64,000 nucleotides of DNA from Pyrocephalus nanus (GCA_038380795.1 CM076269.1:3968001-4032000); one strand, 5' to 3'. Shown: positions 52,851 through 64,000, counted from the stretch's first letter. The notes: generated from the sequence alone by a model not told the origin. A program made the numbers and translations.

Positions 52851-55149
52851 AACTGGGAATGCAGCTGGATAAATGCTCTTTGTTACGACCATCAGCACCA
52901 CCCGAGCGGAGTGAGGTGAGGGCACGGCTGGGCTGTCTCCCATCCATCAGTGCCTCTGTGAAGCAGCAAGCATTGGCCAGGCATTGCCCATCACGGCCTG
53001 GTTCCTTCCCTAAGGACAGCTGCCTTCACGCCGGGGTGAGGTGAGGAGGTTCCAGCCTTGCCCGGAGGTGAAGCCGTGTGCCTGATGTGAGGCAGGGCGT
53101 CAGTGGCCAGGGAGGACCAACCCAGTGCCACCTGAGTCCCATCGCTGCCCCCAGCCCCAGAGGCTGCTTTCCTGGCAGCTGGATGATGGTGGGTGTGGCT
53201 GACCCGACCCTTTGGGATGCCTGTTCCAAGCTGCTGTTTGATAACTCCAGTGATACCGTGACGAATCCCAGAGATGCTGAGCTGCCGACCCCCAGCGCCA
53301 GGTCTCTGCAGGAGGAGGTGCTGTTTAGACAGGTTGACACGGGAGGGTCTGAGCCAGCCCAGGCAAGGGGACTGCAGCCCCCTCTCTGCCTCCCCACTGC
53401 CTCACAGCATGCTCTCCCCTGCAGCAGAGGAGGGATCCTGAGGTCATGCAGGGGGGCTGTGGTGGAGCCTGGACAGCAATGCAGGGTGCTGCAAAAGCAG
53501 CTGGCACTGGGGAGTGGTTCCCGAGAGATTTTGGGAGCCTTGGTTATGGTTGTTGCCTGCACCACTCATGCAGTGGAGACCCAGGCCTGCTGCCCAGTGA
53601 GCAGAGCAAATGTTTCTGTGCTGGGACCAGTCCTGGTGGCCTGAAACCCTTCCCTAGAACTCCATTTCTCCCCCCATCTGTGTGTGTGCAGGATGGGCAG
53701 ATTTTTGTGCAGCTCCCAGCACCACAAGCCTGCCAACAAGTGCTCTCCAAGGATTTGGCCATGCAGGGTGCCCCTGCTGCATTCCCCTTCCCTCACCTCC
53801 TCACCCTGGATGAGGACTCAGCCCTGTTCCCTGCCCAGCCCCGCAGCCCATGTCACCCAGCTGGCCTCAAACCAGTTGAGGTAAAATAAAGGCAAGTTCA
53901 TCCTTTTACTTTCCCTTTCTCTTCCCTGCCCATCCTGCACTCAGGCTGGCTTGAGTAAGTCCCACCCCACAAGAAATCCCAAATCTTCCCCATCCAGCTG
54001 CCAGGTGTGTGCCTGGCATGGGGATCTCAGCCTGCCAGGAGGGTATCACTGCCTTCACCTCCTACCCCCACCAGTGCTCTGCGTGGGGCTGGGCGGAGAT
54101 TTTCCAGACCCCTTGAGTCCAGCCCTCTCCATCCCTGCCTCATTGCTTATTTCTGGGCTATTACATTCGACAGGGAGAATTTGTTTCTGTCCAGAGCAGA
54201 TCCCCGGACAGTCTCAAACCTCCAAGGATTTATCATCCTGAGCTTTTGTTTGTGGGTCTCCAGGACCCTCTGCCCCACAGCCAAGCCCAGATGCTTGTTT
54301 GTCTCCTCCACGGAGCCTGCTGGCCCCCAGGAGGTCTGACCCTTCTCTTCCCCCATGGGTGTCCAGGCATGAGGCTTCCCCGCACCTGGGCACACACATT
54401 CCTGCAAAGGCCACTGCTGGGGACAGGGTGCTGCAGTCACAGCAGCAGGGGACATGTCCTACCTACAGGCTGCAAAGGGAGGTGGCCCAGGGCAGGGCAT
54501 GCTGGGTCTTCCAGCACAGAAATCCCCTGGGATTAGATCATGTTCAGCCCACTTTGGTGTGGGGACCTTAGGCTTGTCCCCTTGCAGCCCCGGAACCACA
54601 TCCCTGTTTGCCTCCCTGCTCCACAGCAGCTGAGCAGCTGGGAGGGCCAGGCACAAGCAAGGTGTGATTGTCTGGAGGGTCACAGTGGTGTACCCTGATG
54701 TCTGGTACAGCTGGAACAGCGGCAGCTGCCTGTGCCAAGCGACAGTGGGGGCAGCTCTTCATCTGAGCAGATGGTCAGCTGCCCTGTGGTCAGAGTGGGA
54801 AGATTTGGGGTCACTCTCAACAGATTCAAGTCTTACTAGGACAGAGCTATCAGCTGGCATAGTCAGTGACTGGGGTTGTGTTTCCAAATTGCTGCTGCTG
54901 TGCCATATGGGGACCCCGCTTGTCACCAGCCCCCTGCTCACTGTCACCCTGTCACAGAGGCCACTGCAGTACAGAAAGCTGCTCTGGAGGCTGGTGGAGT
55001 GTGACGGAGAAGGAAAGGGGTGCAGGGCTGGTCCACCAAAGCGCCACCCCCACAGCCCCATCCCCTCCCTGGCTGCCCACATTCCTCTGCAGCAGCGCCA
55101 GGAAGGGGGGGGGGACCAACCTTTGGCATGTTTATTGACACTCCCTGAG
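52851..55149. other. 2.3 kb with no recognised feature
   Basis: GC-rich sequence with frames of up to 188 codons on both strands, all chance-like. A G10 run is present near 55107-55116. Nothing recognised. Confidence 0.5.
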
Positions 55150-55560
55150 TTCATACTGTGACTCTACAATCTTTCCCTGAGATTATTAAGAATTAATTGA
55201 TCACTTTTATATTCCCCCCGATACCCGGTGCTGCTTCGCGACAGGCGGCAGGAGGAGGGAAGGGAGGCGGGAGGAGGGTGGGGTGTGTGTAAAAAACACA
55301 CTGATAAATGTTAATTACTCTTTTACAGCCCTTGTCAAATTCCAAAGCAAGTCGTAAATTCATTAAACTCTAACGGATTAAGCACATGCAGCTTATTTAG
55401 TCGCCATAAACAAGATCATTTGGATGTTGATTTTCCCCTTTTTATTGCTGCAGCAGAAAAGGGGAAAAATCAGATGAGGAAAGCAGTTGGTGGTTATAAG
55501 GGAGTCAGAAAAGTTTGAATTTATTTAATATCTTGTTTTCTTGCTCTGTGGCAGCTCTGT
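55150..55560. promoter_or_regulatory. Strong CNE-like island with FOX and OTX-type words
   Basis: 'gagattattaagaattaatt' and 'gatcacttttatattcc' are followed by a G-rich spacer, then 'ctgataaatgttaattactc', 'caagtcgtaaattcattaaa', CGGATTAAGC with GGATTA at 55375-55380 (OTX/PITX type), ATAAACA at 55406-55412 (forkhead consensus) and 'atttggatgttgattttcc'. CpGs survive in AT-rich text. One of the best enhancer candidates here. Confidence 0.6.
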
Positions 55561-57289
55561 AGCATATCAGTCCTCAGGTTGTGCCTGGGTAGCACTTTAC
55601 CAGGGAGTCTGGCCATCCCAGGAGCCATGTCCAAGCAGCTGAGTCTGCATGGACAGCCCTGGGATGAAGGGACCACACTCTACAAAGGATCTGCAATGTC
55701 CTCTCCACGTGCCAGGGCTGCCTCCTTAGTGCTGAGGCTCTTAAAGACCCGGATGAGCAGAGATGCGATGCTCAAAGACCTTTTGGTGGTGTCTTTGGCT
55801 GGGTTGGCTGCTCTGCTCTCCATCCTGCTGGGAGGTCTCCAAGGGTAGGTTGTGTCCAGTGAGGCTCAGGCTGGCCCCTGAGATGCAGGGCTCTGCCCTC
55901 AGCTGCTCTGCAAGGGACTGAGCAGGCAGAGTTAGCGTAAAATCAGCTCTGCTTGCTCTGCGAGGTTTCAGCTCATTCAGTGCTGTCTCCAGGGTGCTGA
56001 CTGTGCCCAGATAGTGAGATGTGACCTCTACCAAGCTTAGCCACGAGGGAGTGGAGACAGGGAAGGGAGCCATGCTAGTGGGGAGGGACAGGGTGCCTTC
56101 AGCTGCTCTGAACACAGGAATGTGGCCTGAGGTCTGCCAACCCTCTTGGAGAGCTTGCCATCTTCTGCTTGTGTGTGTTAATAATCCAGGCTGACCTCCT
56201 GAGCTGTGGGAGCGGTAGAAGGAAAATGAGAGGAGGGTCATGAAGATTAATTAATACTCAGGGCTCTAATTACAAGTTTCTTCAACACTGGGCTTCTAAT
56301 GAGGAACAGGCGCTGAGGCAACGCTGAGTCCTGCTGCCCCCCACCCCAGCTGGCCCTGCTGAGACATCTCCTGCTGCCTTGTAGGGGTGGTTTTACTGGG
56401 AAAGTGATGGGAGTTAGCCCCTGGGCACCAGGATCTCCCACTGGAGCTCTGGGGCTCCAGGCTGTGTGTCCAAGAAGGTACCCCCCTGCCGTGTAGCCCC
56501 GTCTGTGCCTTGGGCTGAGCGTTAGAGACTTGCTGCCATCCTTAGCATGATCAGCTCCTTGCCTTAGTCCAGTGGAACAGGAGGGGCAGGAAGTGGCCCT
56601 GGGCACCCAGAGGTCCTTGATGGGTGTCACAGCCTGGCTCTGCTCAGTGGAGGATGCTCTGCAGGTCCAGTGCTGGCAGGAGCCGTGGCACTGCTGGCAG
56701 CTGGTTCTGCCGGTGCTGAGCAGCTCACAGCCAGCAGTGCTGGCCCTGGGACACAGCTCTGCTTCTTCAGCATCTCGCAGCCTCCAGCAAGGCTGAGCTC
56801 ACCAGGAGCTGCAGGCAGCCGTGCACTGCAGGCAGCAGAGGGAACTCTAAACACCTCACTGGAGCTCGCTGCCTGGCTGCTGCCGGGAAAATTTCGGGCT
56901 TTTGCTTCAGAGCCCTCAGCAGTTCTTTATCTGAGGGAGGTGACCTGGGCACTGGGGGGACAGCTGCCTTCCCATCTTAGCCCTTCTCTGAAAAGGGTGC
57001 AGGCCCAGAGGGTCTGAGCCATGGGCACGTACCCGACTGCCCCAGCCCTGCTCCCCTCTGCGTTTGCCTCTCGAGGGGCAGAGGGAAGGAGAGGAGCTCG
57101 AATAGGACAGCAAGGGGATGCCAGCCTTCAGAGCTCCATTCCCAACAAACATTTCCCTGCTGCAGCCCTCGCAGCGGGTACGACATGCACAGACAAGTGC
57201 CAGCAGGAGCATCCCTGCTGGCCAGATCCTTCCATGCTTTCCCACTGTGCCCTCCAGAGATCTCCCTGGGCTTCTGGGGCATCCAGGGG
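55561..57289. other. No recognised feature, with a small TTAATTAAT patch
   Basis: Mostly GC-rich spacer. At 56240-56290 'gaagattaattaatactcag' and 'ctctaattacaagtttc' give two TAATTA words in 50 bp, possibly a very small conserved core. No gene recognised in the overlapping frames. Confidence 0.45.
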
Positions 57290-57460
57290 TTAACGGAAGG
57301 AGCGTGTCCCATGCTAAGCAGTAGCTAACAGCCACTAGCTAATAACTTTATGGCTTCAAAGCAGGGCATTTATCATGCTGAAGTTTGTTTATGCACTAGT
57401 TATATGGCACATTATACCAGCACTGTGTTTGGCTGATAAATTTTCCGTGACAAGCAAGGC
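57290..57460. promoter_or_regulatory. CNE-like island
   Basis: 'cactagctaataacttta', 'tggcttcaaagcagggc', 'catttatcatgctgaag', 'tttgtttatgcactag' (forkhead-type TGTTTATG), 'ttatatggcacattatacc' and 'ctgataaattttccgtgac'. Compact AT-rich element between GC-rich flanks. Confidence 0.5.
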
Positions 57461-57592
57461 TACCAATGGGGAGTCACCGAGTCCAAAAGACCAGTAGCTT
57501 TTTCCTGAACTCTGCTTTCGGAGATAAGGATGTTTTTTCCCTCTTTTGTTTTGTAAGGAGGAAAGAAAAAATTTTGACAACCTGTAAACTTG

Positions 57593-57609
57593 AAAAAAAA
57601 AAAAAAAAA
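57593..57609 (+). repeat. Poly-A tract (A17)
   Basis: Seventeen uninterrupted A. No retroposon body with flanking duplication was recognised. Confidence 0.95.
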
Positions 57610-58124
57610 GAGAGGGAGGGTTTTGTTCCAGACAAGTTGCCCGGTGCTGTAGTGCAGAGGGCAGAGGAGAAGGTCCTGGTCCTGGTGAGGACCAGATGGG
57701 CTGTGTTGGCAAGTGATGTTCATGGCCCTGTGCTGGGAGATTTGGGCATTGTGCTGAATGGGCACTGACAGGCTCTGGGTGTCTCTGGGAACGGCCTATC
57801 TCAGTCTCATCTGTGTTCTTGGAGAGTATTTTTTTATAGAAGGCATTCTGGCAGCCCTCTAGTTCTGCCCAGCGTTTCTAAAATGAGCTACAATCGTAGC
57901 GTTCTTCACTCTTTTGAGTCTGTGTGTGTGCGATTTGTTGCTGCTTCAGCAGAGCTGCTGTGTTCCCCTGTACCCCCTGGCTCTGGGTTCAGCTCCTTTA
58001 ATCCCACTAATAATAATGACCTTCACATTTCTGGCTTCCTCTATCAGAGGAGCCAAACCCACTTCGCAAACATTAACAAGCTCAGCCTCCCAGCTCCGTG
58101 CAAACATGATGGGTCGGGATTATT
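57610..58124. other. No recognised feature
   Basis: Ordinary sequence; 'cccactaataataatgacc' near 58003-58021 includes a short TAA repeat. Nothing else recognised. Confidence 0.5.
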
Positions 58125-58200
58125 TTTCCTGCTGTGGTGGTGGTGAAACTGAGGCATAAAGCAAGGAGCTGGCTGACCTGAGCCCACCCAGAGGGGCACC
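58125..58200 (-). mobile_element. Possible MIR-like fragment (minus)
   Basis: 'ggtgaaactgaggcataaag' at about 58141-58160 matches the reverse-complement MIR core 'ggaaactgaggcacagag', followed by 'ctggctgacctgagccc'. About 70 bp are recognisable. Confidence 0.4.
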
Positions 58201-58689
58201 CGTTGCTTCAACCGGTAGACCTTACCCTGGCCCAATTTAGCAAGACCTGGGGCTGACGGGCTGGAGGGTTGCAGTGGGATGAATCCTGATGGCTGGGCAT
58301 GCCTCTGAAGTGCCACCAAGGCAGTTTGTGAATCAGCATCTGGGGATGGGACTGTGCTGCTGGGTGGCTGGGTGTGTTGTTGGGTGCCCACCTCCCTGCA
58401 TGAAACACACTTTTATGTGCATCCTCAGGGCCTCCCCACTGAGGGCATCTTAGTGCCCTCACCTGTGCACACACACAGGCGTGCATAGCCAAGGATTTAT
58501 CAGTGCACTGGGTGCATCTCCATCTCCGGCGCTGTGTTAGGATCCACCCATGGCTGCCCATCCAGGTGGGATTCCCAGAGGTGTAGCCATCTCCAGCAGC
58601 AGCGTTCCTATTGCATCCCTGGCTCTGTACCTGTGCCGGCGTGCGCGGCCGTGGGGCTGCATCGGTGGCTGCGAGCAGTGGCCCCTGCA
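58201..58689. other. No recognised feature
   Basis: GC-rich spacer with a few CpGs near 58630-58665; nothing recognised. Confidence 0.5.
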
Positions 58690-58900
58690 GGCTGTAAATA
58701 CTGGCAGTGTGGCGGGGAGGTTGAGCGGTTTATGGCTCAAGGTCAGGCCCATGAATCATAAAAAGGTGTCGGAAGGAGCATTAACTCCTAGCCTTCGCTT
58801 GGTCTCTGTGTGGTTTCAGGCGGGGCCCCGAAGGCAGTGATTAAAGGGTGCACCTTCCCCTTTCAGTTTTACGGTAAAAGGAAAGCAGTAAATTAGAAGC
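58690..58900. promoter_or_regulatory. CNE-like island
   Basis: 'gctgtaaatactggc', 'gcggtttatggctcaagg', 'catgaatcataaaaagg', 'ggagcattaactcctagcc' and 'gcagtgattaaagggtgc' occur with CpGs in between. Moderate support. Confidence 0.4.
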
Positions 58901-59159
58901 CCACAGGCTGGGGCAGGCCAGGTCCTGCCAGTGCAACAGCTAAGCAAGTACCTGCCATGTGCCCCGAGACCCCTCTGGCACTGCACACCCCCACTAGCAC
59001 AGCCCTCCCATGGCAGCCCCTTCCCGAGGGGCAGGGTCCGGCCATGCGGTGGGCATGGTGGGGACATCCCTCCATCCTTGCCCAGCAAGAGCTCGGGATG
59101 GCTGGGAATGCTCAGCCCTGTTCACCCTCTAGAACAGCAGCACCTCTTGCTCTGCACCT
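58901..59159. other. No recognised feature
   Basis: GC-rich spacer; nothing recognised. Confidence 0.5.
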
Positions 59160-59300
59160 TTTTATGACTCTGGCTATAATTAAGTAGTAAAATTTTTTGA
59201 ATCCAAATAGATATAATTAACGTTTAATGCCCCTGTTTTCTTGCGAATTGTCAGGACTATTAAGAGTCATATAAGAGTATTGATTGAAGAGGTGAGGCAG
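59160..59300. promoter_or_regulatory. CNE-like island with repeated TATAATTAA
   Basis: TATAATTAA occurs at 59175-59183 and 59212-59220. ATGACTCT at 59164-59171 and its reverse complement AGAGTCAT at 59263-59270 bracket the element. 'aattaacgtttaatgcccc' and 'cttgcgaattgtcagg' carry CpGs. Compact and homeodomain-dense; a good core-enhancer candidate. Confidence 0.55.
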
Positions 59301-62300
59301 ATGTTTCTGCTGCTGCGGTGGGACTGCTGGGACAGAGGCAGAAAGCCCTGATAATGGTTGGGTCCTGCCCCACATCCTGACCTCAGGATGGCACGTTGGG
59401 GCTGGTGAGAGCTGGTGCAATGTCCAGCACTGCAGGGTGACCCTGGCCCAGGGAAGCAGGGAGGAAGGGATGCAGGTTGCTCCTAGGATCCTGTTATTTT
59501 GCACCGCTCAGCTCAATAGCCTCCAGCGCCGCAGCCTCGTGGCGAGCACTCGTGTGGGGCATTGCTGCCAGCACGTGCTTCAAACCTGCCATCTCCTGGA
59601 GAAGGGCTTTCAGGGACAGAGGTGTGAACACGCCCTGTTCCATCCTCATCCCAGCAACGGTGTCCTCCTGAGCCTGACCCAGCCTGACAGCTGCCCTGCC
59701 ACCCCTGGCCTGTCCCCACTGCCACCTGCCGGGCTGACAAGTGGGACATGGGACAGGAAACAACACCCTCCCCAAGCTGTTGCTGCTGCAGCCAGCCCCG
59801 ATAAGGCATCATGTGAAGAGCTGGGCCCCTGCCAGACTGATTTCTCCCAGCTCCTGGCAGGGCTGGTGCACATCTGCACCAGGGACACTGCAGGTACTGC
59901 AGCCCTTGTGGCCCTGCTTTCCAGCAGGGAGATTGAGGCTGGGCAGAATGAAAACTGCAGGCACATGCTGTGCCTGATCTGGACTGAGCATTAAATGTCT
60001 ATGAGGAAGGGAGCCTTGCAGCATGCCGGGAGAGAAAATACTTCTCCTTTCCCTTAAAAAAAAAGTGGGTTTTTTCCCCTGGGGAATGGCATTGCGGAGC
60101 CCTGGAATTGACACGGCTGCCAGAGCTGATGGATGGCGCTGGCCGAGGGAGCAAAGCGGGTCAGCAGAGCAGAAACCAGCAGGCACAAAGAGAGAGCATC
60201 CCCGCTAACCAAGGCAGGCGGTGACACCCTGTGCCGGGGCTGGGCCCACAACAGCCCCCTCTCTGTTGGGCTGGAGAGTTGGCACAGCTGGAGTACCTGG
60301 GGTGCCACCCTGCGATGCCCCCGGGTTCACCCCAACTGCACCCGCTGACAAGAAGGGCCTTTCTTCATCTCCTCACAAGCCCTGATTGTTCGGGTGCTTC
60401 CCCTGCCGCTGCCTTGTGCTTCTGCCCTTCCCAGAGACAGTTCTGGGAGGAAAGGCAGGATTTGCAACATCTGCACGGCCTGAGCTGCTGCAACTTCAAG
60501 GTTTCAAAAGGAGCCGAGATTCCTCCAGTAGGTCTAGACAGGTTGTCCCAGCCCCCTCGGCAGCTCCAAACCAGGATGTCTCACTCCCCTTGGCAGCTGT
60601 GCTGTGTGGCTGCACAAGCCCACAACCCACTGGTATTTCAGTTTCCCCACCAGGGGCTGAGGTCCTGCTTCACCTTTGCAGGTTTGCAGCAAAAGTTCGT
60701 GCATTCGAGCCAAAGCACTGCCAGGAACTGGGGACTCGCAGTGCCAACTGCCCAGGGCAGCCTGGCTGTGGGCAGCTGTGCTTTCAGGTCCTGGTACCTC
60801 TCCTCCTTGGCACACAGCATCCTGCAGGCCACCTTGCAGCTGAGAAGGGGGAAACTGAAATGTGGAACCTTGGGCTGGTGTGATTCTTGAAGAACTGCTC
60901 CGAGCAGGGATCTGGCCACCTTTTGAGGATGGTGGGGGGAACTGAGTGGCTGCAGGGAGAGATCGAAAGACCAGGCAGCTGTGCAAAATCAGCCCACACA
61001 TCACTGAAACTTGTGTGCAGCCTCTGCTTCCTCTGAGAGATATATAGGCAGCCTCTAGGCAGGAGAGGGGACAGCAGTTTGGAGTGATGCCAGGGGGATG
61101 CTGGCTCTTGTGCTGTGACTGGGGCTTACACACACTCACTTCATCTTTGGAGCCCCTTGCTCTGCCAGCGGGAAGTGTCTTCTCCCAGACCAGTGTCCCC
61201 ATGAGCTGTGTGTGGGAGGGCAGGATTTGTCCCCCTCTAGCATGGGTGGATGGACAGGATCAGGATCAGGAGGAGATCTGAATGAAGGCAGGCCACACTG
61301 AGCTGTAGAAAATGAGAGCTCTTTGGATGGTTGTAGTAAAACAGGGTGTAGTGAGCCTTAGGCTTGGTGCCCAGGACCGAAGGATGCTCCCAGTCTCTCT
61401 TGTGGGGTCAGCAGGACTTTCTCCTTCCTTCCACCTGAGCATAAGGAGGAGAAAAAGCTCTTGCCTCAGCTGGGAGGCCTTACCTTTCGCCCAGATCCCC
61501 TTGGACAGAGGCTCACAGTGCCCTCCAGGGATGCAGAGCTGCATTGTCCCTCCTGCAGCCCCTGGACTCTGAGCAGTTCTCCCACAGGCACGTGGCAGGA
61601 AGGAGCCCAGGCATCCTGGCTCCTGTCCCATGCTCTGTCTCCAGCCAGAGGACGCTCCCGAAGCTGCTAGGCTGAGGGACGTGTCTCTGGAGGGTTCTCC
61701 AAACCCCAGACTGTCATCTTTGCTCTCCAGCAAGCCCAGCTGCTGAGTCCCTCTGCAGCACCAGGACTGCTGCTCCAGCAGATGTGAGGAGGAGCAGAAG
61801 GAGCGTAGGGAAGGGGCTCAGCTTCAAATCGATTCTGAGCGCTGTGATAAGAATCTCTTATCGCCCTTGTCATTGTAATGGCTGGGACTGAAATGCAGGG
61901 CTGAGTAAGAGCCAGGTTTCTGCATGACCGGAGGTGAGGAGGAGACAGGGAGCAGCAGGGAGGCAGTCGTGGCTCTGGGATGAGGTCCCAGTGCTTTGAG
62001 CACCTGCTTGCTCTCCAGTAATGCCCCAAACCATCTCTTTCTTCCCTTCCCAGCCTTGGGGCTGCCCCAGCTCGTTACAAAGAAGAGGAGCTCCCAGTGA
62101 CACGAGTGAAATGCAGGGAAGGAATGGGTCCAGCACATCCAGACAGTGCATGGGGGTAATGGGCACACAGAAGAGCAGCCCAGGGCGCTGAATATTGCCA
62201 AGGGAATATTTGCAGGTGTGGGACCAACAGTGAAAGGAAAAACTGGGAAGTTCCTGCTCCCACCTCTGCAGCTACCTCCAGCCTCTTGCCACCTCTCCCT

Positions 62301-62539
62301 GGGCCAGGCTCAGCTCCAGCCCTTCAGGGGGTGCAGCACAGGAACAAGACAGGCATCCAGGAGCCAATGGAGCTGACAGGGTTGGCAGGAGTTTCCAGGC
62401 CTTTGGGAGTTCGCTCTGTTCCCATTGCTGTCCAAAAGCAGCTTTTCCAATGGGTAACAAGAAGGGAGCTGCTAAGTTTACATGCTTTAGGTGGTATTAG
62501 ACTAGACAGTGGCAGCACACAGTGCCCCCAGCTGTAAGA
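59301..62539. other. 3.2 kb with no recognised feature
   Basis: GC-rich, CpG-poor sequence with many overlapping frames (up to 222 codons, 60534-61202 minus). None carries a recognisable domain. A small AT patch with 'cttatcgcccttgtcattg' at 61857-61877 could be a short conserved site. Confidence 0.5.
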
Positions 62540-62715
62540 GGCTCCCCTGCATTTTATTAACAACTGTTGATTGGGATTCCAAGGTCGTCTGGCCTTACAG
62601 AGGCGCAGATAAAATCTAAGGCCGCTGCTCTCCCCTGTATCTCTGGCCCCACCAATCTCCCTGTCTATCTACAATCTCTCTCCTCCTGCTAAGCTTTCCT
62701 CTGGCAGACAAGTCC
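62540..62715. promoter_or_regulatory. Weak CNE-like region
   Basis: 'cattttattaacaactgttg', 'gattgggattccaaggtcg' and 'cgcagataaaatctaagg' lie in an otherwise pyrimidine-rich region. Support is modest. Confidence 0.35.
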
Positions 62716-63360
62716 CAGAAGGTTAAACAGGGTCTTGCAGCAAGGCCACTGCTCTGTCCTCCTCCAGCAACCGTGCTCTGGGGGACGTGTCAGCTTTCTG
62801 CCCTCTCTCCCTGCTCTCCTCTGCAGTGGCTGTGTGGGATGCCCTGCTGCCAGGTGGGGACAGCCAGGCAGGGGCCACAGTGCTGAGGAGGGCAGTGCTA
62901 GTCCAAAAGGCTTGCTGAGGAAATTTTGCTGCTGGCTCCACGCTGTTGGTGTAAAATAAACTCTGCTTGAAAGGCCCCATGAGCCCCCTGCACGTGAGTG
63001 CCGTGCCTTTGGGGGCCCCTAGTCAGGGCAAGGTACCCCAGTGCATGGCAGAGCTGAGGACTTGCACAGTGGTGACTCTGTTGGGCCCAGCAGTTTTCTG
63101 CTGGAGGGGGTGACTCTGAGCTATCAACCATTTTTTCCTGTCATGGACCAGACCCAGGTTTCATGGCTGCTCAGGGGAACTGGGGGGCAGGTGTGCTGAA
63201 TAGCCCATCGCTCTGGAGAGACACCTTGGGACTTGCACATTTAATTCCAGGAGGGACAGTGTCAGGTCGACTGAAATTGGCCCCACCAGAGGATTTATTC
63301 ATTTCTCCTTCCCTCTGCCTCCTGACAGGGGCTGTGCTGAGATCCTGTGCCACACAGTCA
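62716..63360. other. No recognised feature
   Basis: GC-rich spacer; nothing recognised. Confidence 0.5.
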
Positions 63361-63800
63361 TCTCGCTAAAGCCGAGGGGAGCTTAGTGCTTAAATGGTTT
63401 TCATGCCGCAGCGAAGTTTAGTGCTTGTCAACAAGTCCGAGGTCTTGCCAAAGAGCCTTGACAAACAGAACAGTAGGGAGACAAGGAGAGCAGACACCAG
63501 TGCTGGGAAGGGGGGAGCACAAGAAGTAGATGGCCAAAGCACCTGCATACATGGGAACATCGGATACGCAGCTCCGTGTATCCACACTAGGAAATTTGGC
63601 TGTCCCACACTCCAGCAGGAGCTGTGTTTGGCCCAGCTCTAAGTTTAAACCTAATGGAAAAACCTTCATTAAACCTCACTAATATGGAAAAGCAGAGCTG
63701 GCCTGTGGTTTTCAAGCCCTTGCTTTTGTAGGGTTTTGCAGAAATAGATGTACACATATATTTTGTGCTCTGTATTCATCAGGATGCTTTTACTGCCGGG
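63361..63800. other. Mixed stretch with small conserved-looking patches
   Basis: A CpG-bearing patch at 63360-63450 ('ctcgctaaagccgagg', 'catgccgcagcgaag') and an AT-rich patch at 63640-63780 ('ttaaacctaatgg', 'ttaaacctcactaatatgg' and 'gtacacatatattttgtgc') are separated by ordinary sequence. Either might be a small CNE; neither is strong. Confidence 0.3.
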
Positions 63801-64000
63801 GTGAGCCCAGAGCTGGCGGGGCTGAACGCTGTTGCAGTAACGTGCTGGCTCTGCAGATGGGGATAGCAGAGCTCAGAAACTAAACCCACTTCCAGATGCC
63901 ACTGAAAAAGCTGGCCCTGCCTGAGGAGGGCAAGGAAGACTCTCATCTCCTCAGCCACCCCAGCCTGCCCCGCTGGGAGGAGAAGACCTTAAAGTATTTC
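63801..64000. other. No recognised feature at the right edge
   Basis: GC-moderate sequence running out of the window; nothing recognised. Confidence 0.5.

Noticed and set aside
60534..61202. 222-codon minus-strand frame
   Set aside because: It lies in GC-rich spacer with equally long frames on the other strand (60231-60890) and no domain signature.
1..64000. CRISPR array, prokaryotic operon or phage content
   Set aside because: No regularly spaced repeats, no ribosome-binding-site and gene pairs, no dense long frames; composition and microsatellites are those of vertebrate nuclear DNA.
1..64000. Endogenous retrovirus or full-length LINE
   Set aside because: No long terminal repeat pair, reverse transcriptase motif or CR1-type 3' end was recognised on either strand by reading; a RepeatMasker run would be decisive.

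Overview
This window reads as vertebrate nuclear DNA that is either intergenic or deep inside a very long intron. It is most likely sauropsid, probably from a bird. The reasons are moderate to high GC, almost no recognisable young transposons, short simple repeats, pyrimidine tracts and CpG-poor bulk sequence broken by short CpG-rich patches. No operon structure, ribosome binding sites, rRNA, tRNA or CRISPR array is visible. No open reading frame could be assigned to a known protein family. The longest frames (two of 297 codons, both on the minus strand) look like chance openings in GC-rich DNA, so no CDS is called.

The most consistent signal is a series of about 35 islands, each 100-600 bp, that differ from their surroundings. 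They are balanced or AT-rich, keep CpGs inside AT-rich text, and are dense in homeodomain (TAAT/ATTA), POU, PBX/HOX, FOX, GATA and SOX-like words. Their appearance is that of conserved non-coding elements (CNEs). They are separated by 0.3-3.6 kb of GC-rich sequence in which I see nothing. The strongest are near 1.1-1.5, 7.3-7.8, 9.4-10.2, 18.5-20.4, 22.2-22.6, 24.2-24.7, 32.9-33.3, 34.1-34.4, 35.9-36.2, 38.9-39.2, 41.9-42.1, 43.3-43.5, 45.0-45.3, 46.7-47.3, 51.2-51.6, 52.3-52.8, 55.2-55.6, 57.3-57.5 and 59.2-59.3 kb. Such density suggests the regulatory landscape of a developmental transcription-factor gene lying outside the window or around it. I cannot name that gene from sequence alone.

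Other content: a CpG island at about 4.07-4.34 kb with a consensus splice donor at its left side (possible promoter or first exon of an unannotated transcript), a second broad CpG-rich block at 24.4-24.9 kb, four reasonable and three weaker remnants of ancient MIR/CORE-SINE-like elements, several microsatellites (TG, GA, CTT, TTA, TAA, CAG), long poly-A/T tracts, one long G run, and several palindromes or short repeated motifs inside the CNE-like islands.

The CNE calls rest on composition and motif texture, not on alignment. One multi-species alignment or BLAT against chicken and human would settle most of them. I found no convincing new multi-gene system here. The items most worth checking are the CpG-island donor, a 9-mer repeated three times near 46.6-46.9 kb, and the overall CNE cluster.
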